A stretch of 6,165 nt of DNA from Dehalococcoidia bacterium (GTDB taxonomy: Bacteria > Chloroflexota > Dehalococcoidia > GIF9 > UBA5629), in NCBI GenBank assembly GCA_014384515.1, contig JACNFS010000125.1, forward strand, positions 4,326-10,490, given 5' to 3'. Below the pieces are notes generated by a model. It ran no database searches, had not been told where the DNA came from, and saw only the letters and a list, made by a program, of their open reading frames with translations. Shown here piece after piece: positions 1-6,125 of this stretch (positions within the stretch are counted from its first letter, which is position 1; every line of letters starts with the position of its first letter). Both the position numbers and the translations under genes were made by a program.

Positions 1-1178
1 TGCCAGTCTTGGATAATGGCTCCGAGGTATTCTGATATGTTACCTCCCTGGCCAGAATCGGTGATTGTGATGGGCGGTAGATTGGCTACGCTACCGTATT
101 TTGAATTGGCGATGAGGCTTTTCGCCTTGGCTACATCATAGTTGAGTCCCCGGAGGCTTTGATTGTAGCCAGGCATGTTTGGGGGCAGAATACCATCGGC
201 TTTGGTCACCATTCCTTTGCGGGTTAGTTCGATAATTCGCTGTTTGTTTACCGCGTGGCAAAAAGCCTGGCGGACATTGACATCGTCAAAAGGTGGCTTC
301 TGCGTATTGAAGCCTATATAAAAGAGGCTTAGCTCGGGAAATATGGCCAATTCTTTGTAGAAAGGACCTTTTTCGTCTCGCACCCGGTCGATATGATAGT
401 CCCAGACTGGAGCTACGTCGATTTCGTCCATTTCATACATTGCCATAGGCATACCAGCCAGGAGGTGGAAGACCACGCGGTTGATGGTAACGGGCTGACC
501 GTAATAGGACTCATTTGGCTCCAGTACTAATACTTCGCCTGGTTTCCATTCCTTGAGTCTGAACGGACCAGTTCCGATTGGCTTGTGCCACCATTGCTTG
601 CCTGATTCCACATTAGCTTTGTCAACAACGAAAGCGGTAGGGTAAGTTAGCTTAGCCAGGAAATAAGCTTTGGGAGCATCGATGGTCACCTTGAGGGTGT
701 AATCGTCGATGATTTCAACACCGCTGATTTCGGTCGTCTTACCTTCCAAAACATCATTTACGCCAATGATATCACCTAAATAGACGGCTGCCGTTTGGGA
801 CCCAGTTTCAGGGTTGCAAGCTCGCTCCCAGGAATACTTGAAGTCTTGGGCAGTGACCTCTCTGCCATTATGGAATCTTACCCCTTTGCGTAAATAGAAA
901 GTGTAGGTCTTTCCATCATCGCTTCTCTGCCAGCTTTCAGCGATATCTGGTGCCGGCTTTGAATCTTCGTCAAGGCGGACGAGACCGCCAAAGATTTGCA
1001 TAATATAGGTATGGGAGGTCATCTCACCGGAAATCGCCGGGTCAAGGGTTATCGGCCCGGTGTCCCAGAGGTTGAGCACCCCCTTTTCACTGGCAGGCTG
1101 GCAGCCTGCGGCTAAAGGCACTGCTATGAGAGCGCAAAGGAGAACAAGTAGTAATGTCAGTTGCCAAATCTTTCTCAT
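1..1178 (-). CDS. ABC transporter substrate-binding lipoprotein, family 5 (peptide type), 3' end beyond window
   Basis: Extracytoplasmic solute-binding protein of the SBP_bac_5 (OppA/DppA/NikA-like) family, which delivers oligopeptides or similar solutes to an ABC importer. The ATG at 1178 opens a frame that stays open to the left edge (392 complete codons), so roughly the last quarter of a typical 500-600 residue protein is missing. The N-terminus is a lipoprotein signal: MRK, a Leu-rich core, then LAAGC with Cys26 as the likely lipidated residue; Ala at -3 is a slightly weak lipobox. The family signature is clear at about residues 80-113: AESW, DGKTYTF, then LRKGVRFHNG and TAQDF. Later family-like segments are IGTGPFRLKEW and VRQAFCHAVNK. 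The start lies 13 nt after the radC stop, with GAGG about 11 nt upstream, so it is probably the last visible gene of the operon. The ligand cannot be told from sequence, and no permease gene is visible. Confidence 0.93.
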   Translation of the reverse strand, partial: MRKIWQLTLLLVLLCALIAVPLAAGCQPASEKGVLNLWDTGPITLDPAISGEMTSHTYIMQIFGGLVRLDEDSKPAPDIAESWQRSDDGKTYTFYLRKGVRFHNGREVTAQDFKYSWERACNPETGSQTAAVYLGDIIGVNDVLEGKTTEISGVEIIDDYTLKVTIDAPKAYFLAKLTYPTAFVVDKANVESGKQWWHKPIGTGPFRLKEWKPGEVLVLEPNESYYGQPVTINRVVFHLLAGMPMAMYEMDEIDVAPVWDYHIDRVRDEKGPFYKELAIFPELSLFYIGFNTQKPPFDDVNVRQAFCHAVNKQRIIELTRKGMVTKADGILPPNMPGYNQSLRGLNYDVAKAKSLIANSKYGSVANLPPITITDSGQGGNISEYLGAIIQDW

Positions 1179-1191
1179 TGGTCTTTGAGCC

Positions 1192-1881
1192 TCAAAACAG
1201 ATTCTTGGCTTTCATACTTAAATGGTCTTTATCGCAGACAATAACATGGTCGAGGACTTCGATGCCCATGATTTCACCAGCCTCGATAAGGCGCTTGGTT
1301 AGTTTGATGTCGTCTTCAGAAGGTGTAGGGTCACCGGAAGGATGGTTGTGGGCAAGGATGACTGAGGCGGCCCCGGAAGAGACGGCTTCCTTGAACACTT
1401 CTCGGGGATGGACGATGCTGGTATCGAGACTTCCGATGGAGATTGGGGTGACGCTTATCAGGTGATTTCTGGTGTCCAGGGAGAGTATCAGGAAGTGCTC
1501 TTTCTTCTTGCCCTTTAGTTGACTTTTGAGTGATTTAATAACATCCTGAGGGGATTTGACCGTGGTTTTGTGCCCTTCGTTGAAGGAGTCTTCTAGCCGT
1601 TTACTGAGTTCAAAGGCGGCTTTAATCTGAGCGGCTTTGGCTGGGCCGAGGCCTTTGAGTTCGGTTAACTCTTCGACAGAGGCAGTGGAAATGTTCTTGA
1701 GATTGCCAAATCTGCTCAGGAGCTTCTGAGCGATGACCGTTACTGATTCATCCTTAATCCCTCGTCCTAAGATTAATGCCAAGACTTCTTGGGCGGAGAG
1801 GGCTTCAGCGCCAAGCTTTAGAAGCCTCTCTCGAGGCCGTTCAGAAAGCGGTAGGTCGTGAACGGTGAAGGATTTTTTCAA
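1192..1881 (-). CDS. radC: RadC family protein (JAMM/MPN domain)
   Basis: A 229-residue RadC (UPF0758) protein of normal family length. The N-terminal part carries the family opening DLPLSERPRERLLKLGAEAL (residues 9-28) and a helix-hairpin-helix around LKGLGPAKAAQI (75-86), which suggests DNA contact. The C-terminal JAMM/MPN metalloprotease-like domain has Glu128 and HNHPSGDPTPSEDD, with His178, His180, Ser188 and Asp191 as the predicted zinc-site residues. The start is TTG at 1881: the codon before it in the same frame is the stop of the upstream gene, no ATG or GTG lies nearby, and the family N-terminus begins within a few residues. AGGGG sits 8 nt upstream. The stop is TGA. RadC was named a DNA repair protein, but in E. 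coli the original radC102 allele proved to lie in recG, and its biochemical role remains unsettled. Co-transcription with the peptidase gene upstream is very likely. Confidence 0.96.
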   Translation of the reverse strand: MKKSFTVHDLPLSERPRERLLKLGAEALSAQEVLALILGRGIKDESVTVIAQKLLSRFGNLKNISTASVEELTELKGLGPAKAAQIKAAFELSKRLEDSFNEGHKTTVKSPQDVIKSLKSQLKGKKKEHFLILSLDTRNHLISVTPISIGSLDTSIVHPREVFKEAVSSGAASVILAHNHPSGDPTPSEDDIKLTKRLIEAGEIMGIEVLDHVIVCDKDHLSMKAKNLF

Positions 1882-3096
1882 TTAAGGGACCCCTAGTGGT
1901 ATAGTTAATGCCTTTGAGGCTACTAGTTTGCCCAGCACTTCTTCCTCGAAAACCTTGCCCTGGCCAATTTCCCACGCAGGAGCGCAGCCGAGTCCAGATT
2001 GGGATAGCGTTTGACTGATTATATATTCTCGCCATAATTCATCAAGCCCATCTTGGTCGAAGCCGTAGACTTCACTTAGGGCTTCATCGCAGGTGTTTCC
2101 TTCTTTTAATAGGGTTAGGAGACGGAGTATTCTGTCTTTGCCGTGGTTCTGGATAAGGAATTCAACGAGACTCTGGCTTTGAGCATAAGAGATATATGCC
2201 TCTTCCGGTTTAGCTGAAAACGGGCTGGACAAGCTGCGTACTGAGATGAGTCTTTGCTCAGAGATCGCCTTTTTGAGCCAAGACTGGAGATACGGGTCAG
2301 GTTTGCCCTCGGCGTGCATCGCTAAGCCTTCATCCAGCCATGTGGGTAGAATGGCTCCGTAAGGGCTAAAGGTTATCTGGTGAGTTACTAAGTGACCCAG
2401 CTCATGAGCTAAGGCTCTTTTTCCCCAATCCAGTTGTTTCTCGGAAACACCGATGGCGATAATTCCGTATTCAGTGAAAGCAACGCCACCCGTCCATTCT
2501 CGCGGGAAAACCATAGCCCCTCGCAGGTCTGTACTATTAGCATAGATATAGATGTCGACGGGGTTTTCAAGATAAACACCAGTATCTTTGGCTAGCCTTT
2601 CCAGCGCCTGTTGAGAAGCAGCCATTAGCTCCTCGGCAAAAGAGTGACTACTGTCATACCAGAAGAGATTTAGCTGTCCTGCAGTCAAGCTTTGCCAAGA
2701 ATACCGGAGGTCATCGAAGCGAACCGCATCAACAGGAGTTGTCAATTTGTTTCCAACTTCATCTTCAACTGTCCACCAGTAATGGACTGTGGCTCCGGAT
2801 GGCAAGCTGACTCTTCTCATATCCCATATCCACTGTGTTTTCACCTCGGGTGCTGGAGTGAAATCGGGCCAGGATTCGCTAACAACCTGGGCATAGTTCA
2901 TCTTGTCAACCTGGTAGTGGAGGCGAACTTTGGTGATATCGCTCGTGCTCTCAACGTTGATATTGAAGACTAGGGCAGAAGGAAAAAAGATTTGAGCAGT
3001 GCTATCGAGTAATGAGATTTCCTCCTGCGCATCGGCGATGGTCGGAGTAAGGAATAGAATGGCAATGAGAACTATCGGAAGGAACCGCTTAATCAT
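1882..3096 (-). CDS. Exported gluzincin metallopeptidase (peptidase MA-like)
   Basis: A 404-residue secreted or surface protein with a thermolysin-type zinc site. Residues 1-23 form a signal peptide (MIKRF, hydrophobic core, cleavage after ADA). Residues about 27-130 look like a beta-rich Ig/Fn3-like domain (for example KVRLHYQVD and TVHYWWTVEDEVGN). The peptidase domain follows: HELGH at 231-235 supplies His231, Glu232 and His235, and Glu256 in WLDEGLAMHAEG fits as the third ligand of a gluzincin. This pattern matches the peptidase MA-like families; substrate and biological role are unknown. The tail after about residue 370 has no recognisable motif and no clear membrane anchor. The ATG at 3096 overlaps the prfB stop as ATGA, with GAGG (3101-3104) 4 nt upstream, so translation is probably coupled to RF2 synthesis. 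The stop TAA is followed at once by the radC TTG in the same frame. Confidence 0.88.
   Translation of the reverse strand: MIKRFLPIVLIAILFLTPTIADAQEEISLLDSTAQIFFPSALVFNINVESTSDITKVRLHYQVDKMNYAQVVSESWPDFTPAPEVKTQWIWDMRRVSLPSGATVHYWWTVEDEVGNKLTTPVDAVRFDDLRYSWQSLTAGQLNLFWYDSSHSFAEELMAASQQALERLAKDTGVYLENPVDIYIYANSTDLRGAMVFPREWTGGVAFTEYGIIAIGVSEKQLDWGKRALAHELGHLVTHQITFSPYGAILPTWLDEGLAMHAEGKPDPYLQSWLKKAISEQRLISVRSLSSPFSAKPEEAYISYAQSQSLVEFLIQNHGKDRILRLLTLLKEGNTCDEALSEVYGFDQDGLDELWREYIISQTLSQSGLGCAPAWEIGQGKVFEEEVLGKLVASKALTIPLGVP
1890..1894 (-). promoter_or_regulatory. Ribosome binding site supporting the TTG start of radC
   Basis: On the minus strand AGGGG lies 8 nt before the TTG at 1881, inside the last codons of the peptidase gene. 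It supports a non-ATG start that would otherwise be doubtful. Confidence 0.6.
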
Positions 3097-4197
3097 TTTT
3101 CCTCGCCCACTTTGGACCGCAGATAGGCGGTAATAAACTCGTCCAGTTCTCCATCCAGGACGGCAGTGGTATTGCTGGTTTCATGATTCGTGCGGTGGTC
3201 TTTAACCATTCTATAAGGGTGGAGGACGTAGCTTCGAATTTGGCTACCCCAGCCGGCGTCAATTCGTTTGCCTTTGAGCTTGGCTTTTTCCGTCTCTTTC
3301 TTGGCGCGCTCCAGTTGAAAAAGACGGGCGTAAAGCACTTTCATGGCGCTCTCTTTGTTCTGAAACTGAGACCGTTGGCTCTGACATGTGACTATCATGC
3401 CGGTGGGAAGATGAGTTATTCTAATAGCACTGCTCGTTTTCTGCATATGCTGTCCACCCGGCCCACTTGACCTGAAGGTATCGATTTTCAAATCATCAGG
3501 ACTTATCTGGATGTCTGTTTGCTCTTCGGCTTCAGGAAGGATTTCAACCAAAACAAAGGAAGTATGCCGGGCGTGGTCAGCATCGAATGGGGACAAACGA
3601 ACCAGACGGTGGACTCCATACTCTGATTTTAGATAGCCATAAGCGTAATCACCCTTAATCTCCATGGTGGCACTCTTGATGCCAGCTTCCTCACCTGGCG
3701 AGGTGTCCAATATTTCGGCTTGATACTGATGCCGCTCCGCCCATCGCAGGTACATCCTCAACAGTATTTCTGCCCAGTCCTGGGACTCGGTACCACCAGC
3801 ACCGGCGTGGAGAGCTAAGATGGCATCTCTGGCGTCGTATTCATCACTGAGGATTAATCGAATTTCTAACTCATCGAGTTGGGAGGCTACCTTGTCCGTC
3901 TCATGTTGGATCTCTTCTTGAAGGGACTGGTCGTTTTCTTCAATGGCCAAAGTTGCCACATCACGAAGTTCGGTGACCTTTATCTCTAACTGGCGCCAAG
4001 TCTGAACCACCTCTTTGGCGGCACTTAATTGCCGCATAGTTGATTGCGCCCTGGCTGAGTCAAGCCAGAAATCAGGACGAGTGGTTTCAGCCTCCAATCT
4101 GGCGATTTCCTTTTCTTTCCCAGCGATGTCAAAGATGCACCATTATGTCTGAGATTCGCCGGTGCAGGGTTTCTAGTTTGTCTTTTTCCTCTTGCAT
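3093..4197 (-). CDS. prfB: Peptide chain release factor 2, with programmed +1 frameshift
   Basis: RF2 recognises UGA and UAA in the ribosomal A site and triggers release of the finished protein. The true gene starts at ATG 4197, encodes 22 residues (MQEEKDKLE...DIMVHL), and meets an in-frame TGA at 4131-4129. A +1 shift at CTT TGA C moves into the frame running from 4130 to the TGA at 3093, adding 345 residues for a 367-residue product, close to E. coli RF2 (365). Reading only the long frame from TTG 4097 would lose 33 N-terminal residues. Key motifs in full-length numbering: the RF2-type codon-recognition tripeptide SPF at 202-204, and the catalytic GGQ at 247-249 within SSGPGGQHMQKTSS. The bases around GGQ encode Pro where Ala is common (SGAGGQ). 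The RBS is AGGAG, 5 nt before the ATG. It lies 40 nt after nfi and overlaps the next gene by ATGA. Confidence 0.96.
4128..4143 (-). promoter_or_regulatory. RF2 autoregulatory +1 frameshift site (CTT TGA C)
   Basis: The minus strand reads ATG GTG CAT CTT TGA C. CTT TGA C is the classic slippery site: when RF2 is scarce the UGA is decoded slowly, the peptidyl-tRNA slips by one base, and full-length RF2 is made. The usual internal Shine-Dalgarno AGGGGG three bases before CTT is replaced here by ATGGTG. Only GGTG (4141-4138) can pair well with the anti-SD, and in a register about 2 nt further upstream than in E. coli. Confidence 0.93.
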
Positions 4198-4202
4198 GCT
4201 AA

Positions 4203-4207
4203 CTCCT
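4203..4207 (-). promoter_or_regulatory. Ribosome binding site fixing the true prfB start
   Basis: AGGAG on the minus strand, 5 nt before ATG 4197. It supports translation beginning in the short upstream frame rather than at the internal TTG 4097, which would discard the frameshift region. Confidence 0.75.
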
Positions 4208-4237
4208 GTTTTGTGTGTTGCTTACCTGGGGCAAGAA

Positions 4238-4942
4238 CTAGGTGAACAATCTTTGTTGGCAACTATGATGTGGGGTTATCGAGCTACCGCCGGCGGCAAG
4301 GTGGGCTAATCGACAAGGCTCAGGAAGCCGATAACCGCGGCAACATGCCAATACCCAACGTATGGCTGCGGGCAAGTCGATTTTGTGACCGATGGAGACA
4401 TAAACGGGATTCACATCATCTTTAGTCCTGAGAGCAACCCCGATAATCTCATCATTGTCGACAAGCTCGGCATAAGCGCCAGCTTCAACAGTTGGCGGTT
4501 CGTGCCTGCCGCACAGGCGGGATTTAGCGCAGCCTATAGTAGGTGTATCAAGCAGCAGACCTAGATGTGAGGCGAGTCCAAAGCGTCTGGGGTGAGCAAT
4601 TCCTTGGCCGTCTACTAGAATAAGGTCAGGGTTGGTAGATAGCTTTTGGCAAGCAGCTAGTACCAAGGGAGCTTCTCTGAAAGATAAGAGGCCAGGTATG
4701 TAAGGAAGATTGAGTTTATCCTCAGCGATCTTGACCTCGGCGATTTCGAGTTTGGGGTAACTGAGGACAACTGTTGCCGCACGGGCGAGCCCTGTGGAAT
4801 TTGGTGCTGATATATCAAGACCGGCAATAAAACGAGCGTTAGTGACCTCGTTTCTCTGCGATACCTGGCTTGCCAGCTCCCGTTGTATTTGTTGGGCTTC
4901 GGCGATGGTTATTTGCCAACTGTGTAATTGTTGTACTTTCAC
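4238..4942 (-). CDS. nfi: Endonuclease V (deoxyribonuclease V)
   Basis: A 234-residue EndoV, which nicks DNA at the second phosphodiester bond 3' of deaminated adenine (hypoxanthine); some homologues also act on RNA. The family hallmarks are all present: FIAGLDIS with Asp43, the PYIP wedge at 80-83 within PYIPGLLSFREAP with Glu90, DGQGIAHPRRFGLASHLG with Asp111, PTIGCAKSRLCG with Lys140, and RLPEPCRLAHL with His214. Asp43, Glu90 and Asp111 fit the metal-binding catalytic triad, so the enzyme should be active. The GTG start at 4942 is favoured because the N-terminus (MKVQQLHSWQITIAEAQQIQ) lines up without a gap with my recollection of the Thermotoga enzyme's start (QLHRW...EEAIKVQNEL). There is almost no room for a leader or a good RBS; see the promoter at 4951-4979. 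It is the first gene of the leftward operon and is divergent from the ERCC4-domain gene. Confidence 0.97.
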   Translation of the reverse strand: MKVQQLHSWQITIAEAQQIQRELASQVSQRNEVTNARFIAGLDISAPNSTGLARAATVVLSYPKLEIAEVKIAEDKLNLPYIPGLLSFREAPLVLAACQKLSTNPDLILVDGQGIAHPRRFGLASHLGLLLDTPTIGCAKSRLCGRHEPPTVEAGAYAELVDNDEIIGVALRTKDDVNPVYVSIGHKIDLPAAIRWVLACCRGYRLPEPCRLAHLAAGGSSITPHHSCQQRLFT

Positions 4943-4950
4943 GTCTTCTG

Positions 4951-4979
4951 ATTATACTGGCTATGTTCTTCGGTGGCAA
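4951..4979 (-). promoter_or_regulatory. Sigma-70-type promoter of the nfi-prfB operon
   Basis: On the minus strand, -35 TTGCCA (4979-4974, 5/6 consensus), a 17-nt spacer, and -10 TATAAT (4956-4951, 6/6). The expected transcription start is near 4944, only about 2 nt before the GTG at 4942, so a leaderless or near-leaderless transcript is predicted. Confidence 0.75.
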
Positions 4980-5145
4980 CATTCGTCGGTTTTGGAAGCG
5001 GTATTGATTGTCAGGCCTTCTCTGTCAGTCTTCAGGCATTGAAGTATGTTGCTATTCTAATGTGGCGGCTTACAGGTTGAGGTTTTGCTCCAAAGCAGGT
5101 AAGGTAAGTGTCTGCCACTATGCCTTGACGACTAGGTGACTGTAG

Positions 5146-5991
5146 ATGACACAGGGAACTTGGATCCTTGAGCGGTGTGTTAGCGACCGCTTCCCTTACC
5201 GCCTACAAATTATCAAGGGTGAAAACCTGTGGCTTGTTCTTCGAACCCAAGACCGCTGGCCTGCGGCAGGCAGAAATATCTTTTGTCTCCGAGAGGAAGA
5301 GCCACCGGTGGCAGGTGAAGTACTTGAGGAAGTCGAACGGGTCCCGATTATTGTCTTCCATGAGCGTGGTCGCCGTGTGTCAATTGTTCTGGAGCGGAAA
5401 CGATACAAACGGTGCGATTTTCTATTTTTGACCAAGTCCTACAAGCGTAAGTCCAGTGAAACCTATGAGCAGATTTTTTGGCTGACTCAGAGGTCCATCG
5501 AGCAACATAGACCGTCAGCTAAATTGACCAAGCGTCCGATTGTGGCTAATATGACTGTTCGCGTTGCCAGCGATGAGCGTTACCCATGGCGTTTCCCCGG
5601 CGCCCACGTCGAACGTAAACCACTTTCGGTGGGTGATTATGCTCTGGTGGATGGAAAGCGGCTCTTAGCTATAATAGAGCGGAAGACTTTTGATAATCTT
5701 CTTGCTGACTTTGGCATCATGCCTGTGCTTCACCAGCGATTGGCAGAGCTTACTACCCATGAGAACCATGCTCTCGTGATTGAGGCCTTATACTCCGACT
5801 TCTTGAATCCCAAGAAGGTTCAGTATTACACGGCTGGCTTTTGTGCTCGAGTCATCGCAGAGATATACTCTTTACACCCCAGGCTTCGCATTGTGTTTTG
5901 TGGCAATCGAAAGCTGGCAAATGAGTGGGCTCGGCACTATTTTTCCGCCGTCTGGAAACAGAACCGCGCCAATACGGTGACCATATCCTAA
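5146..5991 (+). CDS. ERCC4 (XPF-type) nuclease-domain protein
   Basis: A 281-residue protein with a C-terminal ERCC4 domain, the nuclease fold of XPF, MUS81 and Hef, which cut branched or damaged DNA. The domain spans about 133-270: DERYPWRF (143-150), SVGDYAL with Asp164, AIIERKTFDNLLADF with Glu178 and Lys180, then LHQRLAEL and IVFCGNRKLANEWARHYF. Against the general patterns (DxRE; GD...ERKxxxD), the first Asp appears to be Ala141 and the last Asn184, with Asp143 and Asp183 one or two positions away. The alignment is by eye, and this may be normal for the subfamily. Residues 1-120 are basic with no domain I can name; there is no helicase domain and no HhH2 domain like those that accompany XPF. 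The ATG is preceded by AGGTGA (5134-5139), 6 nt away. A weak extended -10 (TGCTATTCT, 5050-5058) is the only upstream promoter candidate I see. No clear terminator follows. Substrate and partners are unknown. Confidence 0.87.
   Translation: MTQGTWILERCVSDRFPYRLQIIKGENLWLVLRTQDRWPAAGRNIFCLREEEPPVAGEVLEEVERVPIIVFHERGRRVSIVLERKRYKRCDFLFLTKSYKRKSSETYEQIFWLTQRSIEQHRPSAKLTKRPIVANMTVRVASDERYPWRFPGAHVERKPLSVGDYALVDGKRLLAIIERKTFDNLLADFGIMPVLHQRLAELTTHENHALVIEALYSDFLNPKKVQYYTAGFCARVIAEIYSLHPRLRIVFCGNRKLANEWARHYFSAVWKQNRANTVTIS
5259..5271. repeat. Short palindrome GCCTGC-G-GCAGGC inside the ERCC4-domain gene
   Basis: A perfect 6-bp inverted repeat with a 1-nt centre, encoding part of WPAAGR. Related GCCTGC(C/G)GC strings occur at 1104-1112 (within a 7-bp hairpin, 1093-1109) and at 4504-4513 in nfi. 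It may belong to a small dispersed palindromic repeat or may be chance; the nfi copy is constrained by the conserved SRLCG motif. Confidence 0.3.
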
Positions 5992-6052
5992 CCAATATGT
6001 TGAATTGTGCCATCAGACAGATGCGGATTAGGGCCAGCCAAGAGACTGCCTA

Positions 6053-6081
6053 TTGACAGGTGTAGTGACTTGATGCATAAT
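6053..6081 (+). promoter_or_regulatory. Strong sigma-70-type promoter of rpsP
   Basis: -35 TTGACA (6053-6058, 6/6 consensus), a 17-nt spacer, and -10 CATAAT (6076-6081, 5/6). The predicted start near 6088 leaves a leader of about 38 nt before the rpsP ATG. Such strength fits a ribosomal protein operon. The promoter separates rpsP from the ERCC4-domain gene 61 nt upstream. Confidence 0.8.
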
Positions 6082-6125
6082 AGCCAATAAAATATACAAA
6101 GGGGATTTAGCCAAGGCGGCAGATT

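Noticed and set aside
1154..1465. 103-residue plus-strand frame
   Set aside because: Antisense shadow of radC and the start of the binding-protein gene; low-complexity composition and no family resemblance.
1841..2035. 64-residue minus-strand frame across the peptidase/radC junction
   Set aside because: It overlaps both real genes in another frame and has no recognisable domain.
2692..2973. 93-residue plus-strand frame
   Set aside because: Antisense to the peptidase gene, without an RBS or motif.
3183..3470. 95-residue plus-strand frame
   Set aside because: Antisense shadow of the conserved GGQ half of prfB.
3093..4097. RF2 beginning at TTG 4097 (334 residues)
   Set aside because: It has no need for, and discards, the CTT TGA C frameshift site; the upstream ATG with a good RBS gives the normal RF2 length.
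4287..4296. Palindrome CCGCCGGCGG as a possible attenuator before prfB
   Set aside because: It is inside nfi coding sequence, has no loop and no T-tract, and is plausibly codon-driven.
4040..4309. 89-residue plus-strand frame over the prfB start and frameshift site
   Set aside because: Antisense to prfB and the nfi end; no supporting signals.
4794..5042. 82-residue plus-strand frame in the nfi 5' end and intergenic region
   Set aside because: Antisense to the conserved EndoV N-terminus, with no RBS or domain.
5030..5058. Promoter for the ERCC4-domain gene (extended -10 TGCTATTCT)
   Set aside because: The -10 matches only 4/6 and the best -35 about 3/6; too weak to annotate as a feature.
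5168..5435. Two frames (plus and minus strand) inside the ERCC4-domain gene
   Set aside because: Shadows in other frames of a better-supported gene; the Arg/Ser-rich composition is typical of a wrong frame.
5992..6052. Intrinsic terminator after the ERCC4-domain gene
   Set aside because: No GC-rich stem followed by a T run is visible in these 61 nt.
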